Shown here: positions 15,467 to 23,254 of the stretch, one piece after another
Numbering within the stretch: position 1 is the stretch's first letter
Layout: every line of letters begins with the position of its first letter
DNA from: Clostridia bacterium
GTDB taxonomy: Bacteria > Bacillota > Clostridia > Oscillospirales > CAG-272
Assembly (NCBI GenBank): GCA_017396225.1
Contig: JAFQMP010000009.1
Coordinates: 1-45,179 of the forward strand
Length of the DNA: 45,179 nucleotides
Reading direction: 5' to 3'
The notes under the pieces: model-generated
Told to the model about the DNA's origin: nothing
The model's database searches: none
What the model saw: the letters and a program-made list of their open reading frames with translations, nothing else
Made by a program: the position numbers and the translations under genes

Positions 15467-16246
15467 TCAGTAAAAAGCGGTTTTATCAACCTTAAGCAAA
15501 CCCTCAATCGGGGTCAGGGGGTCAATTCTCTTGCAGCCTGCAAAGCTGTAAGCACGGATTTCCTTGACGCTTGCAGGGTGGAAAATTGCCAACTCGGTAC
15601 AGCCGCTGAACGCGAATTCACCGATAATTTCAACCTGGGAAAAGGCGGTCACGCTGTAAAGCTTTGCACACCCCATAAAGGTTCTGGGCATAATTTCGGT
15701 AAGCGGCGCCTGCGTCAACACCGTTACAAGGGTGATGCAATCCATAAAGGCACCCTCGCCAAGCTTAGTCAGGGTCTCAGGCAGTGCAATCGACTTCAGC
15801 GCGGCACACTTGGCAAAGGCATAATCATCAATGGTCTGAAGGGTGGGTACGCCGTCAAAAATCACTTCCTCAAGCTGTACGCAGCCTGCGAATGCCATAT
15901 CGCCGATTCTCGTCACCGTGGCGGGAATCTTCACGGAGGTTATCTGGCTGCACTGATAGAATGCGCCGTCGGTAATCTCTACAACAGGGCAATTCTCAAT
16001 CTTATCCGGAATGACAATGGCATGCAGCGTATAATTGGAGGTGAAATTAACAATGGCAACCTCGTCACCGTTGATAATTTCATATTCAAAGCTATCCTTG
16101 TACTGATTGTTCGCGGGCGTATAAACCTGATGCTCGGTCACAACCGTAAGGTCAGTTTGCTCGTCCTCATCTTCGTCCTTGGAGCATGATGCAACCAGTG
16201 TGCAAAGCAGCATAAGAGCAAGCAGTAACGCAAAAATTCTTTTCAT
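15467..16246 (-). CDS. BspA-type leucine-rich repeat lipoprotein
   Basis: A 259-aa secreted lipoprotein. The signal peptide MKRIFALLLALMLLCTLVAS is followed by the lipobox cysteine (LVASC, C21), then an acidic linker, SKDEDEDEQTD. From about residue 70 there are seven BspA-type (LRR_5) repeats, each with the AFxxC/SFxxC core: GAFYQC, MAFAGC, YAFAKC, GAFMDC, RTFMGC, FAFSGC and YSFAGC. Such proteins sit on the cell surface and often mediate adhesion or protein contacts; the partner is unknown. AAAAGGAG precedes the ATG. Monocistronic, divergent from recG. Confidence 0.92.
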   Translation of the reverse strand: MKRIFALLLALMLLCTLVASCSKDEDEDEQTDLTVVTEHQVYTPANNQYKDSFEYEIINGDEVAIVNFTSNYTLHAIVIPDKIENCPVVEITDGAFYQCSQITSVKIPATVTRIGDMAFAGCVQLEEVIFDGVPTLQTIDDYAFAKCAALKSIALPETLTKLGEGAFMDCITLVTVLTQAPLTEIMPRTFMGCAKLYSVTAFSQVEIIGEFAFSGCTELAIFHPASVKEIRAYSFAGCKRIDPLTPIEGLLKVDKTAFY

Positions 16247-16302
16247 CTTGAACTCCTTTTCTCGCGAAGGCGTGCGCCTGTGCGATACTTATTGATAGTA
16301 CC

Positions 16303-16331
16303 ATTATACAGCAAAAAAATGCTTCTGTCAA
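16303..16331 (-). promoter_or_regulatory. promoter of the LRR lipoprotein gene
   Basis: On the minus strand, TTGACA (16331-16326), a 17-base spacer and TATAAT (16308-16303). A short hairpin AGGCG-tg-CGCCT (16268-16279) lies in the leader. Confidence 0.88.
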
Positions 16332-16392
16332 GTGCCAAGAGGCAAGCAGACGACACTTTTTCACTTTGCTGCGGTTTTTCGCCAACCTTTTC

Positions 16393-16422
16393 TTGACAAG
16401 CCTGCGTTTGCTTTGCTATAAT
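16393..16422 (+). promoter_or_regulatory. promoter of recG
   Basis: TTGACA (16393-16398), an 18-base spacer ending in TGC (extended -10), and TATAAT (16417-16422). The -10 box is only 27 bases from the GTG start. Confidence 0.87.
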
Positions 16423-16449
16423 GACAGTATTATGAGAGGAGGTGGGCTT

Positions 16450-18588
16450 GTGTCCGGACGCTTGACTGACGGGATTAAAACGCTTTACGGCGTAGGCCCC
16501 GCCAAGGTTGCCGCTTATGAAAGGCTGGGAATTTCCACCCTCGGTGACCTGCTCTATCATTTTCCGCGCGCTTATGAGAACCGCGGCGACGTGCACCTGT
16601 TATCAGAAGCACCCGAAAATTGCCGCACGGCAGTGGTGCTGACCGTTGGCACCGAGCCGAAAAGCACGCGTATCCGCGGCCGTATGTCCCTACTCAAATT
16701 CCGCGCCTTTGACGAAAGCGGCATCTGTGAAATCACCTTTTACAACCAGGAATATCTGAAAAGCCGTTTTGTACTCGGCAGCACCTTCCGCTTCTGGGGT
16801 AAGGTGCAGAAAAAGGGTAAGAAATATGTGATGACCGCGCCTGAAAGTGAGCCCTATACCGAGGACACGCCCCTGCCCGATTTGCTTCCCGTCTACCGTC
16901 TTTCTCAGGGGCTTACCCCAAAGCTGGTATCGGGGAATGTCGCCGCTGTGCTGGCGCAGACCGCGCTGTTAGAGGACCCACTGCCCGACGAAATCCGTAT
17001 AGAAAACCGATTGGCGACACTCGGATTTGCGCTGAACAATATTCACAACCCCACCGACTATGTGTCGCTTGCCCGTGCCAAGCGCCGCCTCATTTTTGAC
17101 GAATTTTTCATCTTTGCGCTGGGGCTTTCTCTGACAAAAAAATCTGCCAAGCAGACAGGCGCACCGATTTGCGACAAGGGCAATATTTCCCGCTTAACGG
17201 CGACACTCCCCTACGAGCTGACGGGCGCACAGAAGCGCGTCATTGCGGAAATCCGCGCTGATATGGCACATGATGTACCGATGAGCCGCATTGTCGTCGG
17301 TGACGTTGGCTGCGGCAAAACCGTGTGCGCTGCCGCCGCGATGCTGATTGCCGTACAGAGTGGCAGGCAGGCAGCGCTCATGGCACCCACCGAACTTCTG
17401 GCGCGCCAGCACTACGATGACCTTGCCCCCATTTTCAAAGGTCTTGGTATCCGCGCAGCACTCCTGATTGGCGCGACCACCGCCGCAAGCAAGCGCAAAA
17501 TCCGTGAGGCACTCACCACAGAAAATCCTGCCGACCGCCTTGACGTTGTCATTGGCACGCAAGCGCTCCTCTCAGACGGCGTGGAATTTGCGGCACCCGG
17601 TCTGATTGTCACCGATGAGCAGCACCGCTTTGGTGTCAGACAGCGCGCCACGCTGCAGGAAAAAAACGCGCACGCGCATATGCTTGTCATGAGTGCCACG
17701 CCAATTCCTCGCTCATTGGCGCTTGCTCTCTGGGGTGACCTCGCGCTTTCCCGCATTGACGAAATGCCCGCAGGCAGACAGCGTGTTGACACCTTTGTAG
17801 TGGACGAGGGGTACCGCGCGCGATTACACGCCTTTATCAGAAAAACCTGCGCCGAGGGCGGTCAGGTCTATGTGGTCTGCCCTGCCGTCGAGGAGCGTGA
17901 TGCCGAAATTGACGAGCTGATGCTCTCGGAAATCGGCGAATACGCGCCGCTTGAAAAAACGCTGCCCCCGATGAAGGCAGCTGTCACGCACGCAGAGGAT
18001 TTGCGTGCCGCCCTCCCCGACCTGTCTATCGCTGTCGTGCACGGCGCGATGAAGAGCCGCGAAAAGGAAGCAGTGATGCAGGCATTTGCCGCAGGCGAGG
18101 TGCAGGTGCTGGTTTCCACCACCGTCATCGAGGTGGGTGTAAACGTCCCCAACGCCTCACTGATGATTGTGGAAAACGCAGAACGCTTTGGTCTGTCACA
18201 GCTGCACCAGCTGCGCGGACGTGTAGGCCGCGGCAAGAGAAAATCCTACTGTGTGCTGGTTTCCGATGCACTGACCACCCCCGAAAGCACCGCCGCCAGC
18301 CGCTTGGCCACGATGAAAACAACCTATGACGGCTTTGAAATTGCCGAAAAGGACCTTGCCCTGCGCGGCCCCGGTGACTTTTTGTCGGGTGCGACAGGTG
18401 ACGCAATCCGCCAGAGTGGCGGCGTGAAATTCCGTCTTGCTGCCCTTTGCGACGATACAGGGCTTTTGACCGCCGCCTTTACCGAGGCAAAAAAGCTGGC
18501 AGAAAAGGACCCGGAGCTGACAAATTACCCCACCCTGCGTCAGACGGTGGACACGATGTTTACGCTGGACAGCGATACAATCAGTTAA
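16450..18588 (+). CDS. recG: ATP-dependent DNA helicase RecG
   Basis: A 712-aa superfamily 2 helicase that reverses stalled forks and migrates Holliday junctions. The N-terminal wedge/OB domain includes IKTLYGVGPAKVAAYERLGI and the LLYHFPRAYENR segment. Motor motifs are GDVGCGKT (Walker A, about 284-291), DEQHRFGV (motif II, 389-396), MSATPIPRSLAL (motif III), STTVIEVGVNVPNA and HQLRGRVGRG (motif VI). The GTG start at 16450 is chosen because AGGAGGT (16437-16443) lies 6 bases upstream. An ATG at 16432 would sit on top of that site, and earlier starts would overlap the promoter. The length is normal. Convergent with the ABC importer. Confidence 0.97.
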   Translation: MSGRLTDGIKTLYGVGPAKVAAYERLGISTLGDLLYHFPRAYENRGDVHLLSEAPENCRTAVVLTVGTEPKSTRIRGRMSLLKFRAFDESGICEITFYNQEYLKSRFVLGSTFRFWGKVQKKGKKYVMTAPESEPYTEDTPLPDLLPVYRLSQGLTPKLVSGNVAAVLAQTALLEDPLPDEIRIENRLATLGFALNNIHNPTDYVSLARAKRRLIFDEFFIFALGLSLTKKSAKQTGAPICDKGNISRLTATLPYELTGAQKRVIAEIRADMAHDVPMSRIVVGDVGCGKTVCAAAAMLIAVQSGRQAALMAPTELLARQHYDDLAPIFKGLGIRAALLIGATTAASKRKIREALTTENPADRLDVVIGTQALLSDGVEFAAPGLIVTDEQHRFGVRQRATLQEKNAHAHMLVMSATPIPRSLALALWGDLALSRIDEMPAGRQRVDTFVVDEGYRARLHAFIRKTCAEGGQVYVVCPAVEERDAEIDELMLSEIGEYAPLEKTLPPMKAAVTHAEDLRAALPDLSIAVVHGAMKSREKEAVMQAFAAGEVQVLVSTTVIEVGVNVPNASLMIVENAERFGLSQLHQLRGRVGRGKRKSYCVLVSDALTTPESTAASRLATMKTTYDGFEIAEKDLALRGPGDFLSGATGDAIRQSGGVKFRLAALCDDTGLLTAAFTEAKKLAEKDPELTNYPTLRQTVDTMFTLDSDTIS

Positions 18589-18591
18589 AGG

Positions 18592-18619
18592 AAAAACGCC
18601 CCCATACGGGGGCGTTTTT
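18592..18619. terminator. bidirectional terminator between recG and the ABC importer
   Basis: A perfect 12-bp stem AAAAACGCCCCC/GGGGGCGTTTTT with an ATAC loop. It is nearly the same element as the one at 14464-14491. Confidence 0.93.
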
Positions 18620-18626
18620 CTGTTGA

Positions 18627-19433
18627 TTACACTTTATCCACGGCAAGAAATGCCACGGTTTTGGGACTGGTGGGGTGGTCAAAGACCTGCTCGGGTGTAC
18701 CCTGCTCCTCAATCACGCCGTCCGCCATAAAGATGACGTGGTCTGCCACATTGCGGGCAAACTCCATTTCATGCGTGACGATAATCATTGTGCGCTGCTC
18801 ACGGTCCTTAAGGGACTTAATCACGCGCAGCACCTCACCCGTAAGCTCGGGGTCCAGCGCCGAGGTCGGCTCATCAAAGCAGAGCACCTCGGGGTCAAGC
18901 ATCAGCGCACGGCCGATTGCCACACGCTGGCACTGACCGCCCGAAAGCTGACAGGGGTAAAAATCCGCCTTCTCGGCAAGGCCCATGCGGGCAAGCACCT
19001 CATCAGCCTTATCAGAGATTTTCTTCATCTCTGCCGCCACTGCCTCTTTGTTCTTGTGCAAGCCCTCGGCCTTCAGACGCTCCTTAGCCTGCAGCGTTGC
19101 CGCCAGCGTGAGATTGCCCTTTGCCGTATACTGCGGAAAGAGATTAAAGGACTGAAAAACAAGGCCGAAGTGCAGACGTCTGTGACGCAGCTCCTCATCG
19201 GAAAGCTTGCCCTGCCGCGAAGCCGCGTCAAGCACAGCCGCGTCGCCTACAAAAATCTCGCCCTCATCAGGGGTTTCCAAGAAATTGATGCAGCGCAGCA
19301 GCGTGGTTTTGCCGCTGCCCGACGAGCCGATGATGACGAGCACCTTGCCCTTTTCCACCGAAAAGTCAATTCCCTTGAGCACCTCGGTGCTGCCAAAGGA
19401 TTTTTTGATATTCTTAATTTCCAAAAAAGCCAT
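18627..19433 (-). CDS. polar amino-acid ABC transporter, ATP-binding protein (GlnQ/HisP type)
   Basis: A 268-aa cytoplasmic ATPase energising uptake of a polar amino acid. It has Walker A GSSGSGKTTLLR (about residues 36-47), the Q-loop FGLVFQSFNLFPQYT, the signature LSGGQCQRVAIGRAL (a Cys in place of the usual Gln after GGQ), Walker B VLCFDEPTSALDPEL and the H-loop IIVTHEM. There is a roughly 15-residue insertion before the signature relative to the usual 240-250-aa length. The ATG follows the permease stop after two bases, with AAGGTG as ribosome binding site. Last gene of the three-gene importer. Confidence 0.95.
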   Translation of the reverse strand: MAFLEIKNIKKSFGSTEVLKGIDFSVEKGKVLVIIGSSGSGKTTLLRCINFLETPDEGEIFVGDAAVLDAASRQGKLSDEELRHRRLHFGLVFQSFNLFPQYTAKGNLTLAATLQAKERLKAEGLHKNKEAVAAEMKKISDKADEVLARMGLAEKADFYPCQLSGGQCQRVAIGRALMLDPEVLCFDEPTSALDPELTGEVLRVIKSLKDREQRTMIIVTHEMEFARNVADHVIFMADGVIEEQGTPEQVFDHPTSPKTVAFLAVDKV

Positions 19434-19435
19434 AG

Positions 19436-20092
19436 TTACACCTTAAAATACGCAAGCTTCTTCTCAATCCTGCCGAAGGCAATGGTGAGAATACCGTTGA
19501 AAATGAGATAGAAAAGACCCGCATAGAAAAGCGGCCACAAAATAACCTGTACGTTCACAATCTGCTTTGCGATGGTAAAGAGGTCAACGTGCACAACAAC
19601 ACTGGCAAGCGCGGTATCCTTGACGAGCGTGATAATTTCATTAGACATCGGCGGGATAATGCGCTTGACAACCTGCAAGAGCACAACCTTAAAGAAAATC
19701 TGCCTTTTGGTCATACCGAGCACCTGACCTGCCTCATACTGACCCTGAGAGATACTCTCAATGCCACCGCGGAAAATCTCCGAAAAATAGCAGGCGTAAT
19801 TGATAGAGAACGCAATGCACACCATCAGAAGCTGCTGTGCCAGCGTACGAATGGGAATGCCGAGCCAAAGGCCGGGGCCATAAGCAAACACAATGATCTG
19901 CAGCATCAGGGGAGTGCCCCTTATAACCCAGACAAAGCCTCTGCACAAAACGTTCAGAGGCTTAAATCCGGACATAGAGCCAAATGCGATAATCAGACCA
20001 AAAGGAATAGCCGCGAGCAGCGTAATGGCGAAAATGGCAAGTGTATAGCCAAAGCCGCCGAGCAACTCTGCAGTAATCTGCCAAAAGGTCAT
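19436..20092 (-). CDS. polar amino-acid ABC transporter, permease (HisMQ/GlnP type)
   Basis: A 218-aa inner-membrane permease of the amino-acid importer with about five transmembrane segments. Family marks are GFGYTLAIFAITLLAAIPFG at the N-terminus, VWVIRGTPLMLQI, SINYACYFSEIFRGGIESIS and the EAA loop EAGQVLGMTKRQIFFKVVLL. The start overlaps the stop of the binding-protein gene by one base (TAATG). Only one permease gene is present, so it presumably forms a homodimer. Substrate is unknown; the cluster resembles general polar amino-acid importers. Confidence 0.95.
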   Translation of the reverse strand: MTFWQITAELLGGFGYTLAIFAITLLAAIPFGLIIAFGSMSGFKPLNVLCRGFVWVIRGTPLMLQIIVFAYGPGLWLGIPIRTLAQQLLMVCIAFSINYACYFSEIFRGGIESISQGQYEAGQVLGMTKRQIFFKVVLLQVVKRIIPPMSNEIITLVKDTALASVVVHVDLFTIAKQIVNVQVILWPLFYAGLFYLIFNGILTIAFGRIEKKLAYFKV

Positions 20093-20943
20093 TATTCAGC
20101 GGTCTCCTTCACGACGCAGCTCATACCTGCGGAGCCGTCCTCGGCGCCGATGATGGCCTTCTTCATATCCTCGGTGGACGCGTACTTATCCTTGTCCTCC
20201 TTGCGGATAACAGCAACCTGCTTGTTGTTCATGTAGGGAATGGAAACCTCCATCTCTGCCTGACGCTCAGGGGTGATGGTCATACCGTTCCAGATGCAGT
20301 CAATCGTCTTAGCCTTGAGTGTTGCCTCCTTGGTGGACCACTCAATGACCTCAAACTGTACCTGAAGACCAAGCTTGGTGGCAACTGCCTTTGCAAGCTC
20401 GATATCAAAGCCGATGAGCGCGCCGTCCTTTTCGTACGCGATGGGAGCGAAAATGGTGTAGCCGACGATGAACTTGCCCTCACCGACGATGTAATTCCAG
20501 TCAACCATTTCGTCCGCAGTGAGCGGTGCTACGGTTGCATTCTTATCAATGCAAACCTCGCTCTTCAGACCGTACTTATCGGCAATCGTGTCAACGGTGC
20601 CGTCCTTGGCAAGGTCAATCAGTGCCTGGTTAATCTTCTTGGTAAGACCGCTGCCCTTGCGTGCGGCGATGCCATACTGCTCGGTTGCAAGCACGAGGTC
20701 CTCGACAATCATCAGGCTGCCCGCATAAGTGGTGTCCTGGCTCATGTAGTAGCCTGCCATGACGCTATCCATAACGCCAACATCAATCGACTTGGCATTC
20801 AGCTGAAGCAGAACGTCCATCTGAGAGTTCAGCGGGGAAAAGCTCTTACCGAAGTTCAAATCCTGCTTTTTGCAGGAAGCCAAGGTAAATACGCAGGTTG
20901 CCATCATCAGCAGAGCCAGCGCAAATGTGAGAATTTTTTTCAT
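20092..20943 (-). CDS. amino-acid ABC transporter substrate-binding lipoprotein, apparently circularly permuted
   Basis: A 283-aa lipoprotein: signal peptide with lipobox LASC (C24). It belongs to the bacterial type 3 solute-binding family, but its halves are in reversed order. Residues 28-126 (DVLLQLNAKSIDVGVMDSVM, EQYGIAARKGSGLTKKINQA, DGTVDTIADKYGL) look like the usual C-terminal half. Residues 148-283 (WNYIVGEGKFIVGYTIFAPI, GFDIELAKAV at 178-187, IWNGMTITPERQAEM) look like the usual N-terminal half, ending at GAEDGSAGMSCVVKE. The native ends are joined by a roughly 20-residue linker (127-147). The frame is intact and the gene is normally placed in the operon, so it is probably functional. 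The substrate is a polar amino acid, not further resolved. Confidence 0.9.
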   Translation of the reverse strand: MKKILTFALALLMMATCVFTLASCKKQDLNFGKSFSPLNSQMDVLLQLNAKSIDVGVMDSVMAGYYMSQDTTYAGSLMIVEDLVLATEQYGIAARKGSGLTKKINQALIDLAKDGTVDTIADKYGLKSEVCIDKNATVAPLTADEMVDWNYIVGEGKFIVGYTIFAPIAYEKDGALIGFDIELAKAVATKLGLQVQFEVIEWSTKEATLKAKTIDCIWNGMTITPERQAEMEVSIPYMNNKQVAVIRKEDKDKYASTEDMKKAIIGAEDGSAGMSCVVKETAE

Positions 20944-20999
20944 GGTGATTTCTCCGTTTCTTGTATTGCTTTATCACTTTACCATAATAAAGTACACCT

Positions 21000-21028
21000 A
21001 TCATATCACTTTCGAGGGCGTTTGTCAA
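21000..21028 (-). promoter_or_regulatory. promoter of the amino-acid ABC importer operon
   Basis: On the minus strand, TTGACA (21028-21023), a 17-base spacer and TATGAT (21005-21000). GGAGA precedes the binding-protein ATG. Confidence 0.87.
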
Positions 21029-21106
21029 CCCCTTTTTTACTTTTTCCGAAATATTTTTATACACAGGCGCGCGTGTGCACGAAAATATCATTCGCTGATG
21101 ATAAAG

Positions 21107-21132
21107 AAGAAGACCGCTGCAGCGGTCTTCTT
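21107..21132 (-). terminator. terminator of the RpiR-family gene
   Basis: A perfect 26-base palindrome (AAGAAGACCGCTG and its complement) starts 4 bases after the stop codon and is followed on the minus strand by a T-containing tract (CTTTATC). The T-tract is weak. Confidence 0.75.
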
Positions 21133-21136
21133 TATT

Positions 21137-21973
21137 TCAGCACTTTTTGGCACGGATTGTACGCTCGGTATTTCTGATAGCGCACAGCGTCTTATCGGGG
21201 CGGTGATATGCCACGTAATAGGAAATGACATTCACCACTGCAAGCTGCGCCACGCGGAAATTAAGCGCCAGAATATTGTGCGAAACCTCATCGGACGAGG
21301 TGTACAGCAGAATATCGCTGCACGCGTGAATGGGGGATTTACCTGCGTGGGTAAGCGCAATTACCGTAGCGCCGTTTTTGCGCGCAATTTCGCAGGCATC
21401 AATGATATCCTTTGACGCACCCGAATGGGAAATCGCCAGCACCACATCATTTTCTGTCAGATGGGAGGCGGCAATCACCTGCATATGATTATCGGAATAC
21501 ATCACAGCCGAGAGCCCCGCGCGCAGGAACTTATATTCCGCGTCCTTGGCAATCGGCGCAGAGTTTCCAAGTCCGAAAATTACAATGCGCGAGGCCTGCA
21601 AAATGCGCTCACACGCCGCCTGCAAGGAAGCAGCGTCCAGCATATCTCTTGTTTTTTCAAGCGTACAATAAATATCGTTACAAACCTTATCAAAAACCTC
21701 GGTCGCACTGTCCGCAATATCAATCGTGGTGCTGACACCCGTTGCATTGCCCTCCTGTGCCAAGGAAATTTTCATGTCCTGATACCCACTGAAGCCAAGA
21801 CGCCTTGCAAAGCGCACGATAGTCGCCTCACCGCACCTGCAGCGCTGTGCCAAATCGACAATCGAAAGCGGAATAATCTCCCCCGGATTGTCAAGCAGCC
21901 AATCGGCAATTCGTTTCTCCGCGCTGCCCATTTTATCGTACAGGATTTTAATATTCAACATTGTTTTTTCCAT
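21137..21973 (-). CDS. MurR/RpiR-family transcriptional regulator
   Basis: A 278-aa regulator. The N-terminal RpiR helix-turn-helix covers about residues 1-77 (KMGSAEKRIADWLL, LAQRCRCGEATIVRFARRLG, FSGYQDMKISLAQE). The C-terminal SIS domain, which senses phosphosugars, covers about 105-260 (ASRIVIFGLGNSAPIAKDAE, VVLAISHSGASKDIIDACEI, GATVIALTHAGKSPI). The ATG at 21973 is chosen because GAGGTGA lies upstream. The target is unknown. No sugar-catabolic gene is adjacent, and the divergent neighbour is azlC, so local control of azlCD is possible but unsupported by a visible operator. Confidence 0.93.
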   Translation of the reverse strand: MEKTMLNIKILYDKMGSAEKRIADWLLDNPGEIIPLSIVDLAQRCRCGEATIVRFARRLGFSGYQDMKISLAQEGNATGVSTTIDIADSATEVFDKVCNDIYCTLEKTRDMLDAASLQAACERILQASRIVIFGLGNSAPIAKDAEYKFLRAGLSAVMYSDNHMQVIAASHLTENDVVLAISHSGASKDIIDACEIARKNGATVIALTHAGKSPIHACSDILLYTSSDEVSHNILALNFRVAQLAVVNVISYYVAYHRPDKTLCAIRNTERTIRAKKC

Positions 21974-22000
21974 AGGGTCACCTCTTTCCTTTTCCCCTCT

Positions 22001-22030
22001 ATTATACTGTATCTTATCACTATTTGTCAA
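22001..22030 (-). promoter_or_regulatory. promoter of the RpiR-family gene
   Basis: On the minus strand, TTGACA (22030-22025), an 18-base spacer and TATAAT (22006-22001). Confidence 0.87.
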
Positions 22031-22118
22031 ATATCTTTTTCAAAAATGCAAAATTTTGAAAATAATTTTCATTCCGGCGAAGTGGAGTTCCTCTGCGGAA
22101 AGATACCTGAAAAAGCCC

Positions 22119-22147
22119 TTGACTTATGGGTACAAAAGGAGTAGAAT
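22119..22147 (+). promoter_or_regulatory. promoter of azlCD
   Basis: TTGACT (22119-22124), a 17-base spacer and TAGAAT (22142-22147), 35 bases before the azlC ATG. Confidence 0.72.
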
Positions 22148-22182
22148 AGACAAGGCTATTACAAACACAAGGACGATACAGC

Positions 22183-22917
22183 ATGACAAAAAAATCATAT
22201 TTTCTGCGCGGCATACGCGACGGAATGCCCATTGCCATCGGCTATTTTGCCGTGGCCTTTGCACTGGGCATCAAGGCGACCGCCGCAGGGCTGACCGCAC
22301 TGCAATCCGCCCTGCTCTCACTGCTTAATTTAACCTCGGCAGGCGAGGCCGCCGGCATCACTCTGCTCGGTGCGGGCACCACCTATATTGAGCTTGCCTT
22401 CACACAGCTGGTTATCAATGCACGTTACCTGCTCATGTCCTGCGCGCTCTCCCAGAAAATTGCCCCCAAGGAGAGTATTTTACACCGCCTGCTTGTCGGC
22501 TACGGCGTGACAGATGAAATCTTTGGTGTTTCCGCAGCGCAGGAAACGCCCCTCTCCCCCTATTACAGCTACGGTGCAATTGCCGTGGCAGCACCCGGTT
22601 GGACGCTTGGTACGCTGCTTGGTGCCGTTATGGGCAACATTCTTCCCACACGCGCCGTCGCCGCACTTGGTGTGGCACTCTTTGCCATGTTCCTGGCTAT
22701 CATTCTGCCGCCCGCCAGAAAAAGCCGCGTCATTGCAGGGCTCGTGGCAATTTCCATGGCAGCAAGCGCGGGGCTTACCTTTATCTGTCAGCATTTCTCG
22801 CTTACGTGGTTTACCGAGGGCTTCCGCATCATCACCCTGACGGTTGTGATTTCGCTCGGTGCCGCGCTGCTCTTCCCACTGAAGGAAACCGAGGAGGTGC
22901 AAGATGACTGTAACTAA
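22183..22917 (+). CDS. azlC: AzlC-family branched-chain amino acid permease
   Basis: A 244-aa membrane protein, the large subunit of the AzlCD-type exporter for branched-chain amino acids or their analogues. Diagnostic segments are the N-terminal FLRGIRDGMPIAIGYFAVAF and ALGIKATAAGLT, then TYIELAFTQLVINARYLLMS, and VGYGVTDEIFGVSAAQE. About seven hydrophobic stretches span the protein. It overlaps azlD by 14 bases, so the two are translationally coupled. The azlC ribosome binding site (AAGGA, about 9 bases upstream) is modest. Substrate is inferred from the family only. Confidence 0.95.
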   Translation: MTKKSYFLRGIRDGMPIAIGYFAVAFALGIKATAAGLTALQSALLSLLNLTSAGEAAGITLLGAGTTYIELAFTQLVINARYLLMSCALSQKIAPKESILHRLLVGYGVTDEIFGVSAAQETPLSPYYSYGAIAVAAPGWTLGTLLGAVMGNILPTRAVAALGVALFAMFLAIILPPARKSRVIAGLVAISMAASAGLTFICQHFSLTWFTEGFRIITLTVVISLGAALLFPLKETEEVQDDCN

Positions 22918-23215
22918 CATCTGGCTTGCCATTCTCTTAATGGCAGGCGTCACTTACCTCATTCGCGTATCTCCCCTGGTACTGATTCGCCGCGAAATCA
23001 AGAGCCCCGTCATTCGCTCCTTCCTGCACTACGTCCCCTATGTCACGCTTTCGGTGATGACCTTCCCTGCCATTCTGTTTGCCACAAGCACCATTTGGTC
23101 TGCGCTTGCAGCCTTGCTCGTGGCAGCGGCGCTTGGCCTTAAGGGCTGTAAGCTGCCCGTGGTTGCTGCGTGCGCGTGCATCGTGGTATTTTTGGCGGAG
23201 TTGATTCCGTTTTAA
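22904..23215 (+). CDS. azlD: AzlD-family branched-chain amino acid transport subunit
   Basis: A 103-aa membrane partner of AzlC. Typical AzlD features are the N-terminal hydrophobic helix WLAILLMAGVTYLIRVSPLV, the motif FLHYVPYVTLSVMTFPAIL and two further helices ending at AELIPF. The start lies inside the azlC reading frame with GGAGGTG as ribosome binding site. Length and pairing are normal for the family. Confidence 0.95.
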   Translation: MTVTNIWLAILLMAGVTYLIRVSPLVLIRREIKSPVIRSFLHYVPYVTLSVMTFPAILFATSTIWSALAALLVAAALGLKGCKLPVVAACACIVVFLAELIPF

Positions 23216-23216
23216 T

Positions 23217-23253
23217 AAAAACCGCGCAGAGCATACGCTTCTGCGCGGTTTTT
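23217..23253. terminator. bidirectional terminator between azlD and asparaginase
   Basis: A 14-bp stem (23217-23230 with 23240-23253) is topped by a small GC-ATAC-GC hairpin; poly-A and poly-T flanks serve both convergent genes. Confidence 0.92.
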
Positions 23254-23254
23254 A

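Noticed and set aside
18631..18639. TTATCCACG, one mismatch from a DnaA box
   Set aside because: Single copy inside the ABC ATPase coding sequence; it fits the codons of that gene.
21000..22200. RpiR regulator as local controller of the divergent azlCD genes
   Set aside because: The 209-base gap holds two good promoters but I could not find a convincing shared operator palindrome, and RpiR proteins usually sense phosphosugars. Kept only as a possibility.
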